From positions 72,556,001 through 72,620,000 of the forward strand of contig NC_064838.1 of assembly GCF_024166365.1 (NCBI RefSeq): DNA of 64,000 bases, in the 5' to 3' direction. Position 1 is the stretch's first letter, and each line of letters starts with the position of its first letter. The notes under the pieces are model-generated. The model was not told where the DNA came from. It searched no databases and saw only the letters and a list, made by a program, of their open reading frames with translations. The translations under genes were made by a program, and so were the position numbers. This DNA comes from Elephas maximus indicus (taxonomy: Eukaryota > Chordata > Mammalia > Proboscidea > Elephantidae). Below are positions 16,218-27,574 of this stretch, in pieces.

Positions 16218-16813
16218 TGTTTTAATTATCTTGTGTTGCTATAACAGAAATATAATAAGTGGGTGACTTTAACAAACACATTTATTTTCTCACATTTTAA
16301 GAGGCTAGACAGAAGTTTGAATTCAGGGCACCAGCTCTGTAGGAAGGCATTCTATCTATGTCTCTTCTAGGGGTAGGTCCTTGTCTCTTTTCAGCTTCTG
16401 TTCCTTGGCTCCTTGGTGATCTTCAAGTGGCATGGTATCTACCTTCTCCCAACTATGCTTGCTATCCCTGGCTTAATCTGCTCTTTTATATCTCAAAAGG
16501 GATCAATTTAAGACACACCCTACATTATTGGAAAACCTGGTGGTGCAGTGGTTAAGAGTTCTGTTGCTAACCAAAAAGTTGGCAGTTTGAATCCACCAGC
16601 CACTCCTTGGAAACCACATGAAGCCGTTCTACTTTTATAGAACGTCATACAGGGTTGCTATGAGTTAGAATAGACTCAATGGCAATGTTTGTTTGTATTT
16701 GCTACATTATTAACATAACAAAAAAACACATTCCCATATGGAATTACAACCACAGGTAGAGGGGTTAGGATTTGCAGCAGATATTTTGGGGCAGACACAA
16801 TTCAATTTATAAC
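16218..16813 (-). mobile_element. LTR fossil, ERVL-MaLR-like, split by an AfroSINE
   Basis: Read on the minus strand this matches both ends of the LTR at 1467-1978. The block gttgctataacagaaata (about 16232) is the complement of that LTR's 3' end, and agacacaattcaatttataa (about 16794) is the complement of its 5' end. The middle part differs, so it is a diverged relative. No internal retroviral region is visible. An AfroSINE lies inside it at 16530-16701. The limits are approximate. Confidence 0.55.
16530..16701 (+). mobile_element. AfroSINE copy with target-site duplication
   Basis: The head is gaaaacctggtggtgcagtg, the B-box-like part is gttggcagtttgaatcc, and the tail is gttgctatgagttagaatag. 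A perfect 10-bp duplication, ctacattatt, flanks it (16520-16529 and 16702-16711). It was inserted into the LTR relic around it. Confidence 0.9.
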
Positions 16814-18426
16814 GCCCTACAATCAAGATAATTTGGGGGTCAAGCAACCATTACAGAGCTAAATAACTGGCAGTTGGTCAGATTCTCCTACCAGCAATCA
16901 TTATCTAGAATCTCTCATTATTCCATATACAGTGGAGTTTGCTAAAAAAGAAAGATTAATGGAACCATGTAATCATCAGCTTAGAAAAGATTTTCCCTCC
17001 ATTTTCTGTGAATGTTGCAACCTGACAATGACTCTCAAGGTCAAGTAAGAAAGGTCTTAGAGAACCAGATACATGACTATGCAGTGCTTCTGAGAAGGAC
17101 AGGCTTCTCTTTGCGATGATTTAGTATATCACACTGTATTTGCTGCTCTGCCCTCTCAATTTGAGTAGAAGAGAAAGAGAAGTTCAGAGAAACACTTGGG
17201 TGCAGAGAGTGAGCAGAAGTGAAGTAGTCACTGCAATCATTACTTGTTAAACCAAGAATGCGTAGGTTTCCCTTAGATCAATTAAACATCATAAAAGATA
17301 ATCACACTTTAGGCATTTTGCAAGAACCCTTTCAAGTTTAGCTCCTTCCAGATTAAGGGACACTAATGCAATTTTCTATGTTGTGTACCTCAGAGTTAAA
17401 TACTGTTTAGGGATTGGTTGTAGCACCGCAATTTGTGTGAAGTCCATTGAATTTACTCATATGCACCATATAGGGGTATCTGTATTTAGACACCCTCCCA
17501 CAAAGATCCAATGTTAATCAAAAGAGATTTAAAGGAGCACCAGATAAATAAAAGGTGTTTGTCCTTTTCCATCTGTCTTCTGCCTTTGTCCCAACCATGA
17601 ACTACCTCTGAGTACAGAAGAAGTAATGAAAGGAGCCCAAGACTCCATCCAAATTTCAATGCCTGGCCGAAGCTAGTTGAATATGAAGTTGATATTTTTT
17701 AATCGACCAGGCTAAACTCAATGTGACTAGCAAGCAATGGCTTTACATGATATGAAATTACTAGCTGGGAAAGGAATTTCACCTGTGCACAATAGGCTGA
17801 AGTGCCTAAAAAAAATTATAAATATATGTATATATATATACATACATATATATATTATTTCACATATAAACAGACAAAGTCATAGATTTGGAGCAAAACC
17901 TAAGCCCTTCATACTGTTGGATTCTTAAACATTAGTGTTACATTTGAATAACATTTCTTACTTTTCAAAAATTAATCTGTGTATATCCTTTATAATTTTA
18001 TCTCACGGTAAGCATATAGCATAAAAACTAAAGTATTTTAATCCTTATTTTAAAAATGAGGACACTGAAGTTTGAAAAGCTAACATGCCTAATTTTCTTA
18101 AGTTCTTATGGATGGTAAGTTGAAAGTTAGATATCATAACTCAGTATTTCAATAACAGTCGTTCTCTCTTTAACCAGAAAAAAAGTACCTTATTGCTTTT
18201 AATGTGTTAAATAATTATAATTATGAATCCACCAAATATAACTCAATTTCAGATGGAACCCCAAATCTACATACATGGATAAGTATTTCTTTTTGTCTAT
18301 AGTTGCAAAGACTGTCATTTACTTAGTTTGCTCAGAATGACAGCTATTGTTCTGGCATGCCAGATTCCAGTCAAGTTTAAAAACATAAAATGTAGTCATG
18401 TAGAATGATTACTACGTATGTGGTTA
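16814..18426. other. AT-rich intergenic DNA with an AT microsatellite
   Basis: No gene is seen. A (TA)n-rich simple repeat lies at about 17821-17857. The remaining frames are short. Confidence 0.6.
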
Positions 18427-18629
18427 AAAAAAAAACTTTTGCTGTCCAGTCGATGGCAACCCCAAGTGCCTAAGAATCAAAATGTGCTTCATAAGGTTTT
18501 CAGTGGCTAGTATTTTGGAAGTAGATTTCCAAACCTTTCTTCTGAAGCAGTTTTGGGTGGACTCGAATCTCCAACCTTTTGTTTAGCAGTTGAATGCAGC
18601 GTTAATAGTTTGTACCACCCAAGGAACCT
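18427..18629 (-). mobile_element. AfroSINE copy, long-body variant
   Basis: On the minus strand it starts ggttccttgggtggtacaaa and contains ggttggagattcgagtccac (B-box-like). It carries the extra middle block tctacttccaaaatactagc, which the short-body copies lack, and ends near the tail gttgccatcgactggacag. It belongs to the longer AfroSINE type that is also seen at 56682 and 57242. Confidence 0.85.
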
Positions 18630-19560
18630 ACCATGTCATAAAAAAAATTTTTTTTTTAGTAGTGTGTAAAAATAATTAAGCTTTTATACTTGGTAATGTA
18701 TATAATATTTTTAAGTATTAACTAAATGTTAGTTATTAAAAGAATGTCTAGTTATGCAAAGCTTTGTAATGTAGCAAATTTTTCGCTTTATCTGCTGTCT
18801 CTATCATGACTGTAATCCTAATATAATACATAAAAATAACAATGATTGTGCCTTCCTTATCGCTGTAAAGTTTTTTCCAAATTCTGAATGATGTGGGCAA
18901 GCCTATTATATTCAAAACCTTAATATCCTCATGTGCCCGTATGGTGTATTCTCCATAGAGATATTATAGAATTCATACACAATTGGATTATAATCATCAA
19001 TTTACTTCTTTTTTTGCTTACACTGGATATGAACAAGCACAAAAGCCATTCTTTTCCATTATTGAATCATTTCCTACGTAGATACTGAAATTTGGGAATA
19101 AAGAGATGAATAAATACGTGAATAAAAGGGATATGTAAAAGATCTCTGAGACTATTTAAATCACAGACAAGTGTAATGTATCACCAAGACTTACAGGTTT
19201 TAAATTCCTCAGAGAGAAGTCACCATGTTCATTTCTCATATTGGAACGCATTGTGTTCCAGATCTTAAAAGCATATAAAGACCAAAACTTATTGAATTAT
19301 ACTAGAAATCTGCATAACAACACTTTTCATGATTTGACAAGTACTTCAAATTTTTTTAAATTTTATTTTCTTATACTTCGCTTTGTAAGTAGTCTACAAT
19401 TTAACAATGAAGTCTGTTAAAATTTTCTAGTCAAAGTAATTGGGAGAACAAGAGAAGAAAAAGAAAAATTGAAATTGTAATTCTTCTAAAATATAGCCAT
19501 TAATTAATGTTTTATATTTTAAGCCAGATGAATCATTAGCACAACACTGTTCATATAATT
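18630..19560. other. AT-rich intergenic DNA
   Basis: I see no gene, RNA or recognisable repeat apart from poly(A)/poly(T) tracts. Confidence 0.55.
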
Positions 19561-19572
19561 AAAATAATCATA

Positions 19573-19734
19573 AAACCAAAACCTGCTGCCGTCAAGACGA
19601 CCCCGACTCCTAGCGACCCTATAGGACAGAGTAGAACTGCCCCATAAAGTTGCCAAGGAGCGCCTGGCAGATTCGAACTGCTGACCTCTTGGTTAGCGGC
19701 CATAGCGCTTAACCAGTACGCCACAAGGCTTTCC
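19573..19734 (-). mobile_element. AfroSINE copy, full length, with target-site duplication
   Basis: This is a complete short-body AfroSINE on the minus strand. A 12-bp perfect duplication, aaaataatcata, flanks it (19561-19572 and 19735-19746). The perfect duplication suggests it is one of the younger SINE insertions here. Confidence 0.93.
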
Positions 19735-19746
19735 AAAATAATCATA

Positions 19747-20451
19747 GTGTAGCCTAAATTTATTTTTGTAGTTTGCAACGCGGAACTTTTATAATTTACA
19801 GAAAAAATAGAAGTGAAATGTGTTTTAGTTTTAGTGCATTTACTTTGCATGTTTTAGAAAAACTATGAATATCTCCTAAGAAGTGACAAAAACATGAAAA
19901 TTTTATAAAAATAACTTCATATCATGATCAATATTTATCCAGAAAATATACATTAAATTTCACAAAGTATAAAGCTCTGTATTCAAAGTGCAACACAATA
20001 GTATGTATTAAACTGAATTTAATGACGATGACACGCATGGAAATTCTATAAACATTACTGAAAACACTATCAATATTCATCCTGAAAATACACACGAAAT
20101 TCCATACGTTTGAAACACTACATTTGAAGTATGAAGCAATAATAACGGTATCTTTTAAGAGCTGAGAAATTAAATAGAATTAAAACATTTTTACTCCATC
20201 CTAATTACAGTGTGCCTTCAAGGAAAATGTAAGGTTTTCAGAAAATTCAGTAGGAGAAATAAACTTTACCATATTTTAAAATATGTTAATGGACACTGCA
20301 TTGGAGAACTCAAGCACAGAAGTTAAAGTGAGGGATTTGCTAAATATCAGATCAATTGATGTAACAGGTAAAGAGACTCTAAAAGAACAAGCATGCCTGT
20401 ACAAACATCTATGAATTTCAGGTTTATATTTAATTGTTCTTTATACCCCCC
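19747..20451. other. AT-rich intergenic DNA downstream of OR pseudogene 1
   Basis: No gene is seen. A weak imperfect internal repeat is visible (tatccagaaaatatac near 19935 and catcctgaaaatacac near 20078). Confidence 0.4.
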
Positions 20452-20543
20452 CAAAAAAAGCAACTGTTGGTGTGCAGTCGATTCCAACTCATGTCAACCA
20501 CAGGTATCTGTATTTTTGCTAAAAAAAAAAAAAAAAAAAAAAA
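20452..20543 (-). mobile_element. AfroSINE 3' fragment and a poly(A) tract
   Basis: 20452-20506 contains gtgcagtcgattccaactca, the reversed AfroSINE tail. It is followed after a short gap by a pure A tract at 20521-20543 that abuts the C-terminus of OR pseudogene 1 and replaces its expected stop region. Confidence 0.6.
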
Positions 20544-21138
20544 GCTCCCAATTTCCTACATTCTGGAGGAAGTCTTTGAAGACTTGTTTTACTTGCTGGT
20601 TCCTCAGGGAATAAATGAAGGCTTTCAGCACGGGGGCAATAGATGTGTTGAGAATAGTGACTCCTTTGGTCAATGATGCTTTTCCCTTGCAGAGGGATTG
20701 GCATACATGAAGATGCAGCTTCCATAAGAGATGGAAATGACAGTCATGTGGGAGGAACAAGGGGAGAAAGGTTTTTTTCTCTGACTGGCAGAAGGGATTC
20801 TCAGAATAGTCCTGATGACATACATGTAGGACAAAATCATTAATGCCAAAGTGAATAGCAAAGTAACCAAAGCCACGTAAAAACCAATTACTTCTAGGGG
20901 CCATGTATTTGAGCAAGATAGCTGTAAGAGGGAAAAATAGTCACATGCAAAGTGATCAATGACATTGGAAGCACAGTAATCCAAGGGGGGAGGAAGCATA
21001 AGGGGTGGGAATATGGTCAGAAACCCTCTCAGCCACACACATGACACAAGCAGGGAGCAGAGTTTCCCGTTCGTGGTGCTTGCATAATGCAGGGGCTTGC
21101 AGATGGCCACATAGTGGCCATAATAGGTCTCCCTTGAG
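20544..21138 (-). pseudogene. olfactory receptor pseudogene 1 (OR6C-like), N-terminal part missing
   Basis: ORs are seven-helix G-protein-coupled odorant receptors. This locus begins only at the end of helix 3: [18 protein letters not shown] near 21135 corresponds to the usual [16 protein letters not shown], so the DRY motif is already altered and about 117 N-terminal residues are missing. Helices 4-6 follow in one frame ([32 protein letters not shown]). A frameshift at about 20680 then moves to the frame with TKGVTILNTSIAPVLKAF and [18 protein letters not shown]. In APVLKAFIYSL the helix-7 NPF is KAF. The end runs into a poly(A) tract instead of a normal stop. It is closely related to the OR loci at 47459-55805 and 63404-64000, has the same orientation, and is clearly non-functional. 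Confidence 0.9.
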
Positions 21139-21424
21139 AAGAGTCGTGTTCATCGTTGTATCCCACAGAGGACCTAAGGTGGTGACTTTTACTTGCCATT
21201 CCCTTCTTTGACTAAGTCACAAAATATTTTATCATTATTTAATATTTCATGAATAATAAGTATGAAAGCCACTTTCTTACAAAAGTTGAGGTCTTCATCT
21301 AATTTGTAGCTAATCATCTTCATTAGAAACATGTTTCGGACGTATGCCTTTTTGTTGTCTTATTACCCTTATGTTTTGTTAGATGTCGAAACATAGACAA
21401 ATGGTTATTTCATCATCCTTAATT
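21139..21424. other. intergenic DNA, no feature seen
   Basis: Upstream of the truncated OR pseudogene there is no recognisable continuation of the receptor and no repeat I can name. Confidence 0.5.
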
Positions 21425-21717
21425 GGTATCGTTAGGTTCCATCGAGTCAGTTCTGACTCACAGCAACCCTATCTGCAACAGAACGAAACACTGCCTGGTC
21501 CTGCATAACTTCACAATCATTGTTATGCTTCGGCTCATTGTTGCAGCCACTGTCAATCCATCTCCTTGAAGGTCTTCCTCTTTTTCACTGACCCTCTACT
21601 TTAGCACGCACGATGTTCTTCTCCAGGGACTGATCCCTTCTGATAATACGTCCAAAGTATGTGAGATGAAGTTTCGCCATCCTTGCTTCTAATTAGCATT
21701 CTGTCTGTGCTTCTTCT
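21425..21717 (-). mobile_element. RTE-clade LINE, 3' end fragment
   Basis: The reversed strand matches the 3' ends of the two RTE copies at 22850 and 44847. Shared blocks are tgcaacaatgagccgaagca, tttcgttctgttgcagatag and ctgtgagtcagaactgactc. Only about 290 bp of the 3' end is present, a typical 5'-truncated insertion. Confidence 0.85.
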
Positions 21718-22104
21718 GTGTTCACAGTTTTTGAGATAAAAAATTACCCTTTAAATATGTGCTCAAGATCTTTTAGAAAAATTTTATTACATGGGTTAAT
21801 TTGTTTAATTGTCCGTACAGATGGCAATATTTGTCAATTTTGCCCATCATTCTTTTCATCTTGACCTTTGAGTTCGTTTATCGACTTTTTAAATTCTGAT
21901 GAAGTATATCACAGGGTATTACCCATTACTTACATGAAATGTGGTTAGTGGGGTTATTATTCATTTTTCTTTATTGTTGTTTTTATGTTTTCCAAATATT
22001 TTGACATTAGACATATAGGTAATATGAAGTCAGATAATAAGTATATATTTAATATGTAATCAAATGAATTTATAGAATTAAGTATAAATTATGTGCTTAA
22101 AAGG
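21718..22104. other. AT-rich intergenic DNA
   Basis: I see no gene and no recognisable repeat. Confidence 0.5.
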
Positions 22105-22450
22105 TACTTGTTAAGTATATTTGTACACAAATATTCATAACAGCATTATTCGCAACAGCCAAAAGGTGGGAACAATCCAAGTAACCACCATCATATGAAT
22201 GGATAAACAAAATGTGATATAAACCCACAGTGGAATATTCTTCAGCCATATAAAGACTGACTTTCTGATACGTCCTATGACATAGTTGAACCTTAAAAAC
22301 ATTATGATAAGTGAAATAAGCCAGACAAATTGACAAATATTATATGATTGCACTTGTATGAAATATGTACAATAGGCAAATTCATAACGAAGTTTTCAGG
22401 AGCTGAAGGGAAGAGAGTATGGGGAGTTATTGTTTAATGGTTATAATTTC
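22105..22450 (+). mobile_element. old L1 3' fragment (end of ORF2 and 3' UTR)
   Basis: The plus strand carries degraded codons of the ORF2 C-terminus: aacagccaaaaggtgggaac and gtggaatattcttcagccat correspond to the sections reading TIAKSWKQP and MEYYASIKN in L1-E. A 3' UTR block follows. It is a 5'-truncated, diverged (L1M-like) relic unrelated to the young copies. Confidence 0.75.
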
Positions 22451-22849
22451 TACTTGGGCAACTTTGGCCTGTATTCCAGTAACAGTATACTATGCACCAA
22501 TATCAGCACTCCATGGACTATCTCATTGGTCTATGTTATGTAGATGCATTTCTTAATATTTTGTAAGCACACAATCTTCTCTACCAGGTTTCCATAGATA
22601 GCCCTAATTAAAATTAAATTCCTCCTCATCTACTTTGGAATTTTATGTGTTTTTTCAACATTTATCATAATCATTTTATTTTTATATTTATTAAGTACTT
22701 CCTGAGTAGATTTGAAAATAATGAATGTGTTTGTCAGCTATAATAAACTGTGAAGTCCTAAACGGCTAGAAAAATGTCTTTTATTTCTGAATATATTCAT
22801 AACTATCCCAGACTGATTTAGAAAACAACAATAATAACACTTTTTTCAT
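22451..22849. other. AT-rich intergenic DNA
   Basis: No gene or clear repeat is seen. Confidence 0.5.
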
Positions 22850-23578
22850 CAACATAAATGGTGACTATACATGTGGACCTCTGTGGATGGAAAACACAGA
22901 AACCACATTGACTACATCTGTGCAAAAAAATGATGGAAAAGCTGAATATCATCAGTCAGAACAAGGCCAGGGTCTGACTCTGGAACAGACAACCGACTGG
23001 TCACTGGCAAGTTCATGTTACAGTTGAAAAAAAAATCACAACAAAGCAATGAGAGCCAAAATAGGACCTTGAGTATATCCCACCTGAATTTGGAGACCAT
23101 CTCAAGAATAGATTTGAAGCACTAATGACCAAAGACCAGACGAGTTGTAGGATGATATCAAGGACATCATACACTAAGAAAGCAAAAGGTCATTAAAAAT
23201 ACAGGAAAGAAAGAAAAGACTGAAATGGATGTCAGAAGAGACTCTGAAACTTGCTTTTGAAGGTAGAGTAGATAAAGCAAATGGAAGAAATGATGAAGTG
23301 AAAGAGCTAAACAGAAGATTTCAAAGGTCAGTTTGAGAAGACAAAGTAAAGTATTATAATGAAATGTCCAAAGACCTGGAGTTAGAACACCACAAGGGAA
23401 GAACAAGCTCCTCATTTCTCAGAATCAAATAACTGAAGGAAAAAAAATTACACCTCAAGTCGCAATACTGAAGTATTCTGTGGACAAAATCTTAAAGGAC
23501 ACAGAAAGCATCAAAAGAAGATGAAAGAAATACACAATCACTGTACCAAAAAGAACTGGTTGACATTTAACCATTAAA

Positions 23579-23741
23579 AGAAAAAAAAACCCGTTGCTGT
23601 CAAGTCGCTTCCAACTCACAGCAAGCCTATAAGACAGAATAGAACTACCCCATAGGGTTTCCAAGGAGTGGTTCATGGATTTGACCTGCTGACCTTTTGG
23701 CTAGCAGCAGAACTCTTAACCACTGAGCCACCAGGGTTCCC
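23579..23741 (-). mobile_element. AfroSINE inserted in the RTE copy
   Basis: This is a short-body AfroSINE on the minus strand (ccaccagggttccct end, cgttgctgtcaagtcgcttc tail). Short flanks aaccatta and caaccatt suggest a duplication of about 8 bp. The uninterrupted sequence at the same place in the second RTE copy (near 45160) reads gttcaaccatttcaagaggt, which confirms the insertion point. Confidence 0.9.
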
Positions 23742-24380
23742 TCAACCATTTTAGGAGGTAGCATGTGATTAAGAACTGATGATGCTGAAGGAAGAAACCC
23801 AAGATGCACTGAAGGCATTGGTGAAAAACAAGACTCCAGGAATTGAAGCAATACCAACTGAGATGTTTCAACAAAGAGTTGTAGCCCTGAAAGTGCTCAC
23901 TTGCCTATACCAATTAATTCTGAAGACGACTGCCTGCCCAACTAAATGTAAGAAATCCATGTATGTTCCCATTTCAAAGAAAGGTGATTCAACAGAATAG
24001 GGAAATTATCGAACAATATTATTAATATCACATGCAAGTAAAATTTTGCTGAAGATAATTCAAAAATGGTTGCAATGGTACATCAAGAGTGAGCTGTCAG
24101 AAATTCAAACGAGATTCAGAAGAGGACATAAAACAAGAGGTAGCAGTGCTGATGTCAGAAGGATCTTGGCTGAAAGCAGAGAATACCAGAAAGATGTTTA
24201 CCTGTGTTTTATGGACAATGCAAAGGCATTCGACTACACAGATCATAACAAATTACGGATGACATTGCTAAGAATGGAAAAGCAGAACATATTTTTGTGC
24301 TCATGGGAAACCTGTACGTAGACCAAGAGACAGTCCTTCAAACACAACAAGGGAATATTTCATGGTTTAAAAACAGGAAT

Positions 24381-24415
24381 CATTGCCATCAAGTCAATTC
24401 CGACTCATAACGACC
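24381..24415 (-). mobile_element. AfroSINE tail fragment at an RTE deletion
   Basis: The sequence cattgccatcaagtcaattc then cgactcataacgacc is the reversed AfroSINE tail. It sits exactly where the RTE loses its RT core, so the fragment marks a rearrangement breakpoint. Confidence 0.7.
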
Positions 24416-25310
24416 ATATGCTGATGAAGATCAACCACCACAACCTTCAGTATGGATTACACCTCAATATAAAGAAAACAAAAATCCACACTACTGGACC
24501 AATTAGCAACATTACGTTAAATGGAGAATAGATTGAAGTTGTCAAGGATTTCATTTTACTTGCATCCTTAATCAACACCCATGGAAGCAGCAGTCAAGAA
24601 ATCAAAAGGTGCATTGCATTGTGCAAATTGGCTGCAAATGACCTCTTTAAAGTTTTGAAAAACAAAGATGTCACCTTGAAGACTAGGGTCTGCCAGATCC
24701 AAGGCACTATGTTTTCAGTCACCTCATGTACATGTGAAAGCTGGACAGTGAATAAGGAAAACCAAAGAGAACTGACACCTTTGAATTTTGGTATTGGCGA
24801 GGAATATTGAATATATCATAGAGTACCAAAAGAATGAACAAATCTATCTTGGAAGAAGCACAACCAGAATGCCCCTTAGATGCAAGGATGGTGAGACTAT
24901 GTCTCACATACTGTGGATGTGTTATCAGGAGGGCTCAGGCCCTGGAGCAGGGCATCATGCTTGGTAAAGTAGAAAGTCAGTGAAAAAGAGGAAGGCCCTC
25001 AAGAAGATGGATTGACACAATGGCTGCAACAATGGGACCAAGCATAACAATGACTGTGAGCATGGCCCAGAACTGGGCAGTATTTTGTTCTGTGGTACAT
25101 AGGGTCACTATGAGTTGGAATCTACTCAATGGCACCTAACAAGAACAACCATGAATCTAAAGAGAGGGAGGGTGGGCAGGATCAGGCCTCCTCATCCCTC
25201 AGCCTCTGATGTCGTATTGCTCCAGGGAAGCTTTTGAAAGACCCTTTCCAACTAGGTGGAGACCTCTCTAGACAAAAGCTACTAATATTCAGAAAGAACT
25301 TACCTTGTAC

Positions 25311-25480
25311 TTATAGAGACCCTAAAGGACAGAGTAGAACTGCCCTATAGGGTTTCCAAGCCTATAAATCTTTAAGGAAGCCAACTGCCACAACTTTCTC
25401 TGGCTCAGCGACTGGTGGAGTCAAACCACCGACCTTTTGGTTAGCTGCCTAGTGCTTAGCCACTGTGGCACCAGGGCCTC
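25311..25480 (-). mobile_element. AfroSINE copy
   Basis: The minus-strand head is gaggccctggtgccacagtg. The internal block of the variant with gccactttctctggct-like sequence (near 25390-25405) is present, and the body is ggaaaccctatagggcagtt. The distal 3' tail is missing. Confidence 0.85.
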
Positions 25481-26675
25481 TTAACACAATAACAATAAAT
25501 GAACTTATGTTAGGGATCTAGTGTGTATTTCTTCCCTATTTTTTTATTGTGTATTAGGTTTTAAGTTTACAATGCAAATAAATTTCTCATTCAAAAATTT
25601 ATCCACAAATTGTTTTGTGTCAGTGGTTGCAATCCCTGCAATGCATCAGCACAGGCTTCCCTGTGTCCATTTGTCCATGTTTCCTGTTCAGTCTTGCTTT
25701 CATGTCTTTATTTTGGTCAGGTGTTGTCCATTAAGTCTCCTATATTTGATTGAAATAAGAAGCACATTCCTCATGTGTGTTACTGTCTGTTTTAAAGGCC
25801 TAATCACTGGCTGAGAGGTGGACTTCAGGAGTGGCTTCAGATCTGAGTTTACACGGTGTCCGAGGGCCATAGTTTTGAGGGTCTGTCAGACCAGTAAGTA
25901 TGGTCTTTTTTGTGAATTTGGATTTTGTCCTACATTTTTCTCCTGCTCTGTCTGGACCACTCTATAGTGATCCCTGTCAGAGCAGAAGGTGGTAGTAATC
26001 AGTCACGATCTATTTATTTCTTCTAGGCTCAGGATGATGAAGACTTTGGTTCATGTGGCCCATTATTCCTTTGTACTGATATTTTGCTTGCATGTTTGAT
26101 TTTCTTCATTCTCCTTTGCTCCAAACCTGTTGAGGAAAATAGGTGTATTTTAGATGGCTTCTGTTTTGTTTTTTTAGAGATGGACATCCAGCTTTGCCAG
26201 CACCATTTGTTTAAAAAGACTGCCTTTTTCTCATTTAATGTACTTGGGTCCTTTGCTAAAGATTAGCTGACCATAGGTGGATGGATCTACGTCTTGGTTC
26301 TCGATTCTATTCCATTCGTGTACGTCTGGTCGTTGTATCAGTACCAGGCTATTTTGACTACAGTGGCTGTACAGTAGGCTCTGAGATCAGGTCATGTGAA
26401 GTATCCTACTTTGATATTTTTCTTCAGTAATACTTTGATTATCTAAGGCCTCTTTCCTTCCCATATAAAGGCAGTGATTAGTTTTTCCATTTTGATAAAG
26501 AATGCTGTGGCTATATGGATCTGGATTGCATCATATCTGTAGATCGCTTTGTGTAAGATTGACGTTTTCACAATGTTGAGTCTTCCTACCCATAAGAAGG
26601 CATGTTTTTCCATTTATGTAGGTCTCTTTTGGTTTCTTGCAATAGCGTTTTGTAGTTTTCTTTGTATGGGTCTTT

Positions 26676-27570
26676 AAGTTTTTTTTTTTTTTTCCTGTGT
26701 GTAAACCTTTTCTTGAGTTCTTATAATAGCTGTCTCACACAATATTTGTCCTCTTCTGACTGACTTATTTTACTCACCTTAATGTCTTCCAGGTTCATTC
26801 AGGTTGTGCAGATTCATCACTATTCTTTATTGTTGCATAGTATTTCCTCATGTGTATGTACCATAATTTTTTATCCATTCATCTCTTGGTGTGCTTTTAC
26901 ATCGTTTCCATCTTTCTTCCACTCTGCTGCAATGAACATGAGTGTGCATGTGTCTGTTCTGTCCATTCATGTGGAGGCTCTTATTTCTCTAGGGTTAGGA
27001 GTGGGATTACTGGATTGTATGATATTTCTATTCCTAGCTTTTTAAGGAAGACCCATATCGTTTCCCAAAGTGCATAATTTTACATTCCCACCACAAGGCA
27101 TAAGAGTCCCAATCTCCCTGCAACTTCTCTAACATTTGCTGTTTTGTGTTTTTTGGATCAGTACTACTATTGTTGGGGTGAGATGGTATCTCAATATAGT
27201 TTCGATTTGCATTTTTCTAAAGGCTAATGATCACAAATAAATCTTCATGTGTCTGTTAGTTGCCTGAATGTCTTCTCTCATGAATTGTCTGTTCATATCC
27301 TTTGCCCATTTTTTAATTGGAGAAATATAAAATCTGAAATGATAAAGATCACAGAAGAAAAAATAGGGACAATGCTAGGTGCCCTAATACACGGCATAAC
27401 TAGGATACAAACCATAACCAACAATGCACAAATACTGGAAGAGAAACTAGATAACTGGGAGCTCCTAAAAATTAAACACTTAGCTCTTCAAAAGTCTTCA
27501 CCAAAGAGTAAAAAGAGAACCTACAGACTGGGAAAAATTTTTTTTGCTGTGATATATCCCCCAAGGATCT
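26676..27570 (-). mobile_element. 5'-inverted L1 fragment nested in L1-C
   Basis: A T tract (26676-26690) is followed by minus-strand ORF2 C-terminus sequence to about 27315. From about 27320 to 27570 the orientation flips: the plus strand encodes ITEEKIGTMLGALIHGITRI and DNWELLKIKHL, an ORF2 part that should lie just upstream. This is the classic shape left by twin priming. The poly(A) follows directly after the end of ORF2, so the source RNA ended early or was primed internally. About 600 bp of the host L1-C, including its FADD region, is missing at this site. Confidence 0.65.
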
Positions 27571-27574
27571 AATC

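Larger units (their letters stand above)
22850..25150 (+). mobile_element. RTE-clade LINE copy, 5'-truncated and decayed
   Basis: RTE elements encode an endonuclease-reverse transcriptase and are related to BovB. The 5' part (22860-23050) resembles the end of the endonuclease (VDGKHRNHIDY-like, then TRPGSDSGTDNRLV in one frame). The RT start is readable at 23779-24000 (EETQDALKALVKNKTPGIEA). The next block, at 24046-24321, reads ESREYQKDVYLCFMDNAKAF. The RT core with the YADD motif is missing, deleted at the SINE scrap near 24381-24415. The C-terminal part continues at 24430-24810 (CESWTVNKENQREL). The 3' tail gtcactatgagttggaatct matches the AfroSINE tail. A full AfroSINE sits inside at 23579-23741. 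Confidence 0.88.

Noticed and set aside
24619-24810. Frame reading CESWTVNKENQREL as a possible host gene
   Set aside because: It matches the C-terminal part of the RTE reverse transcriptase (CESWRMNKEDRRRIDAF in the second copy).
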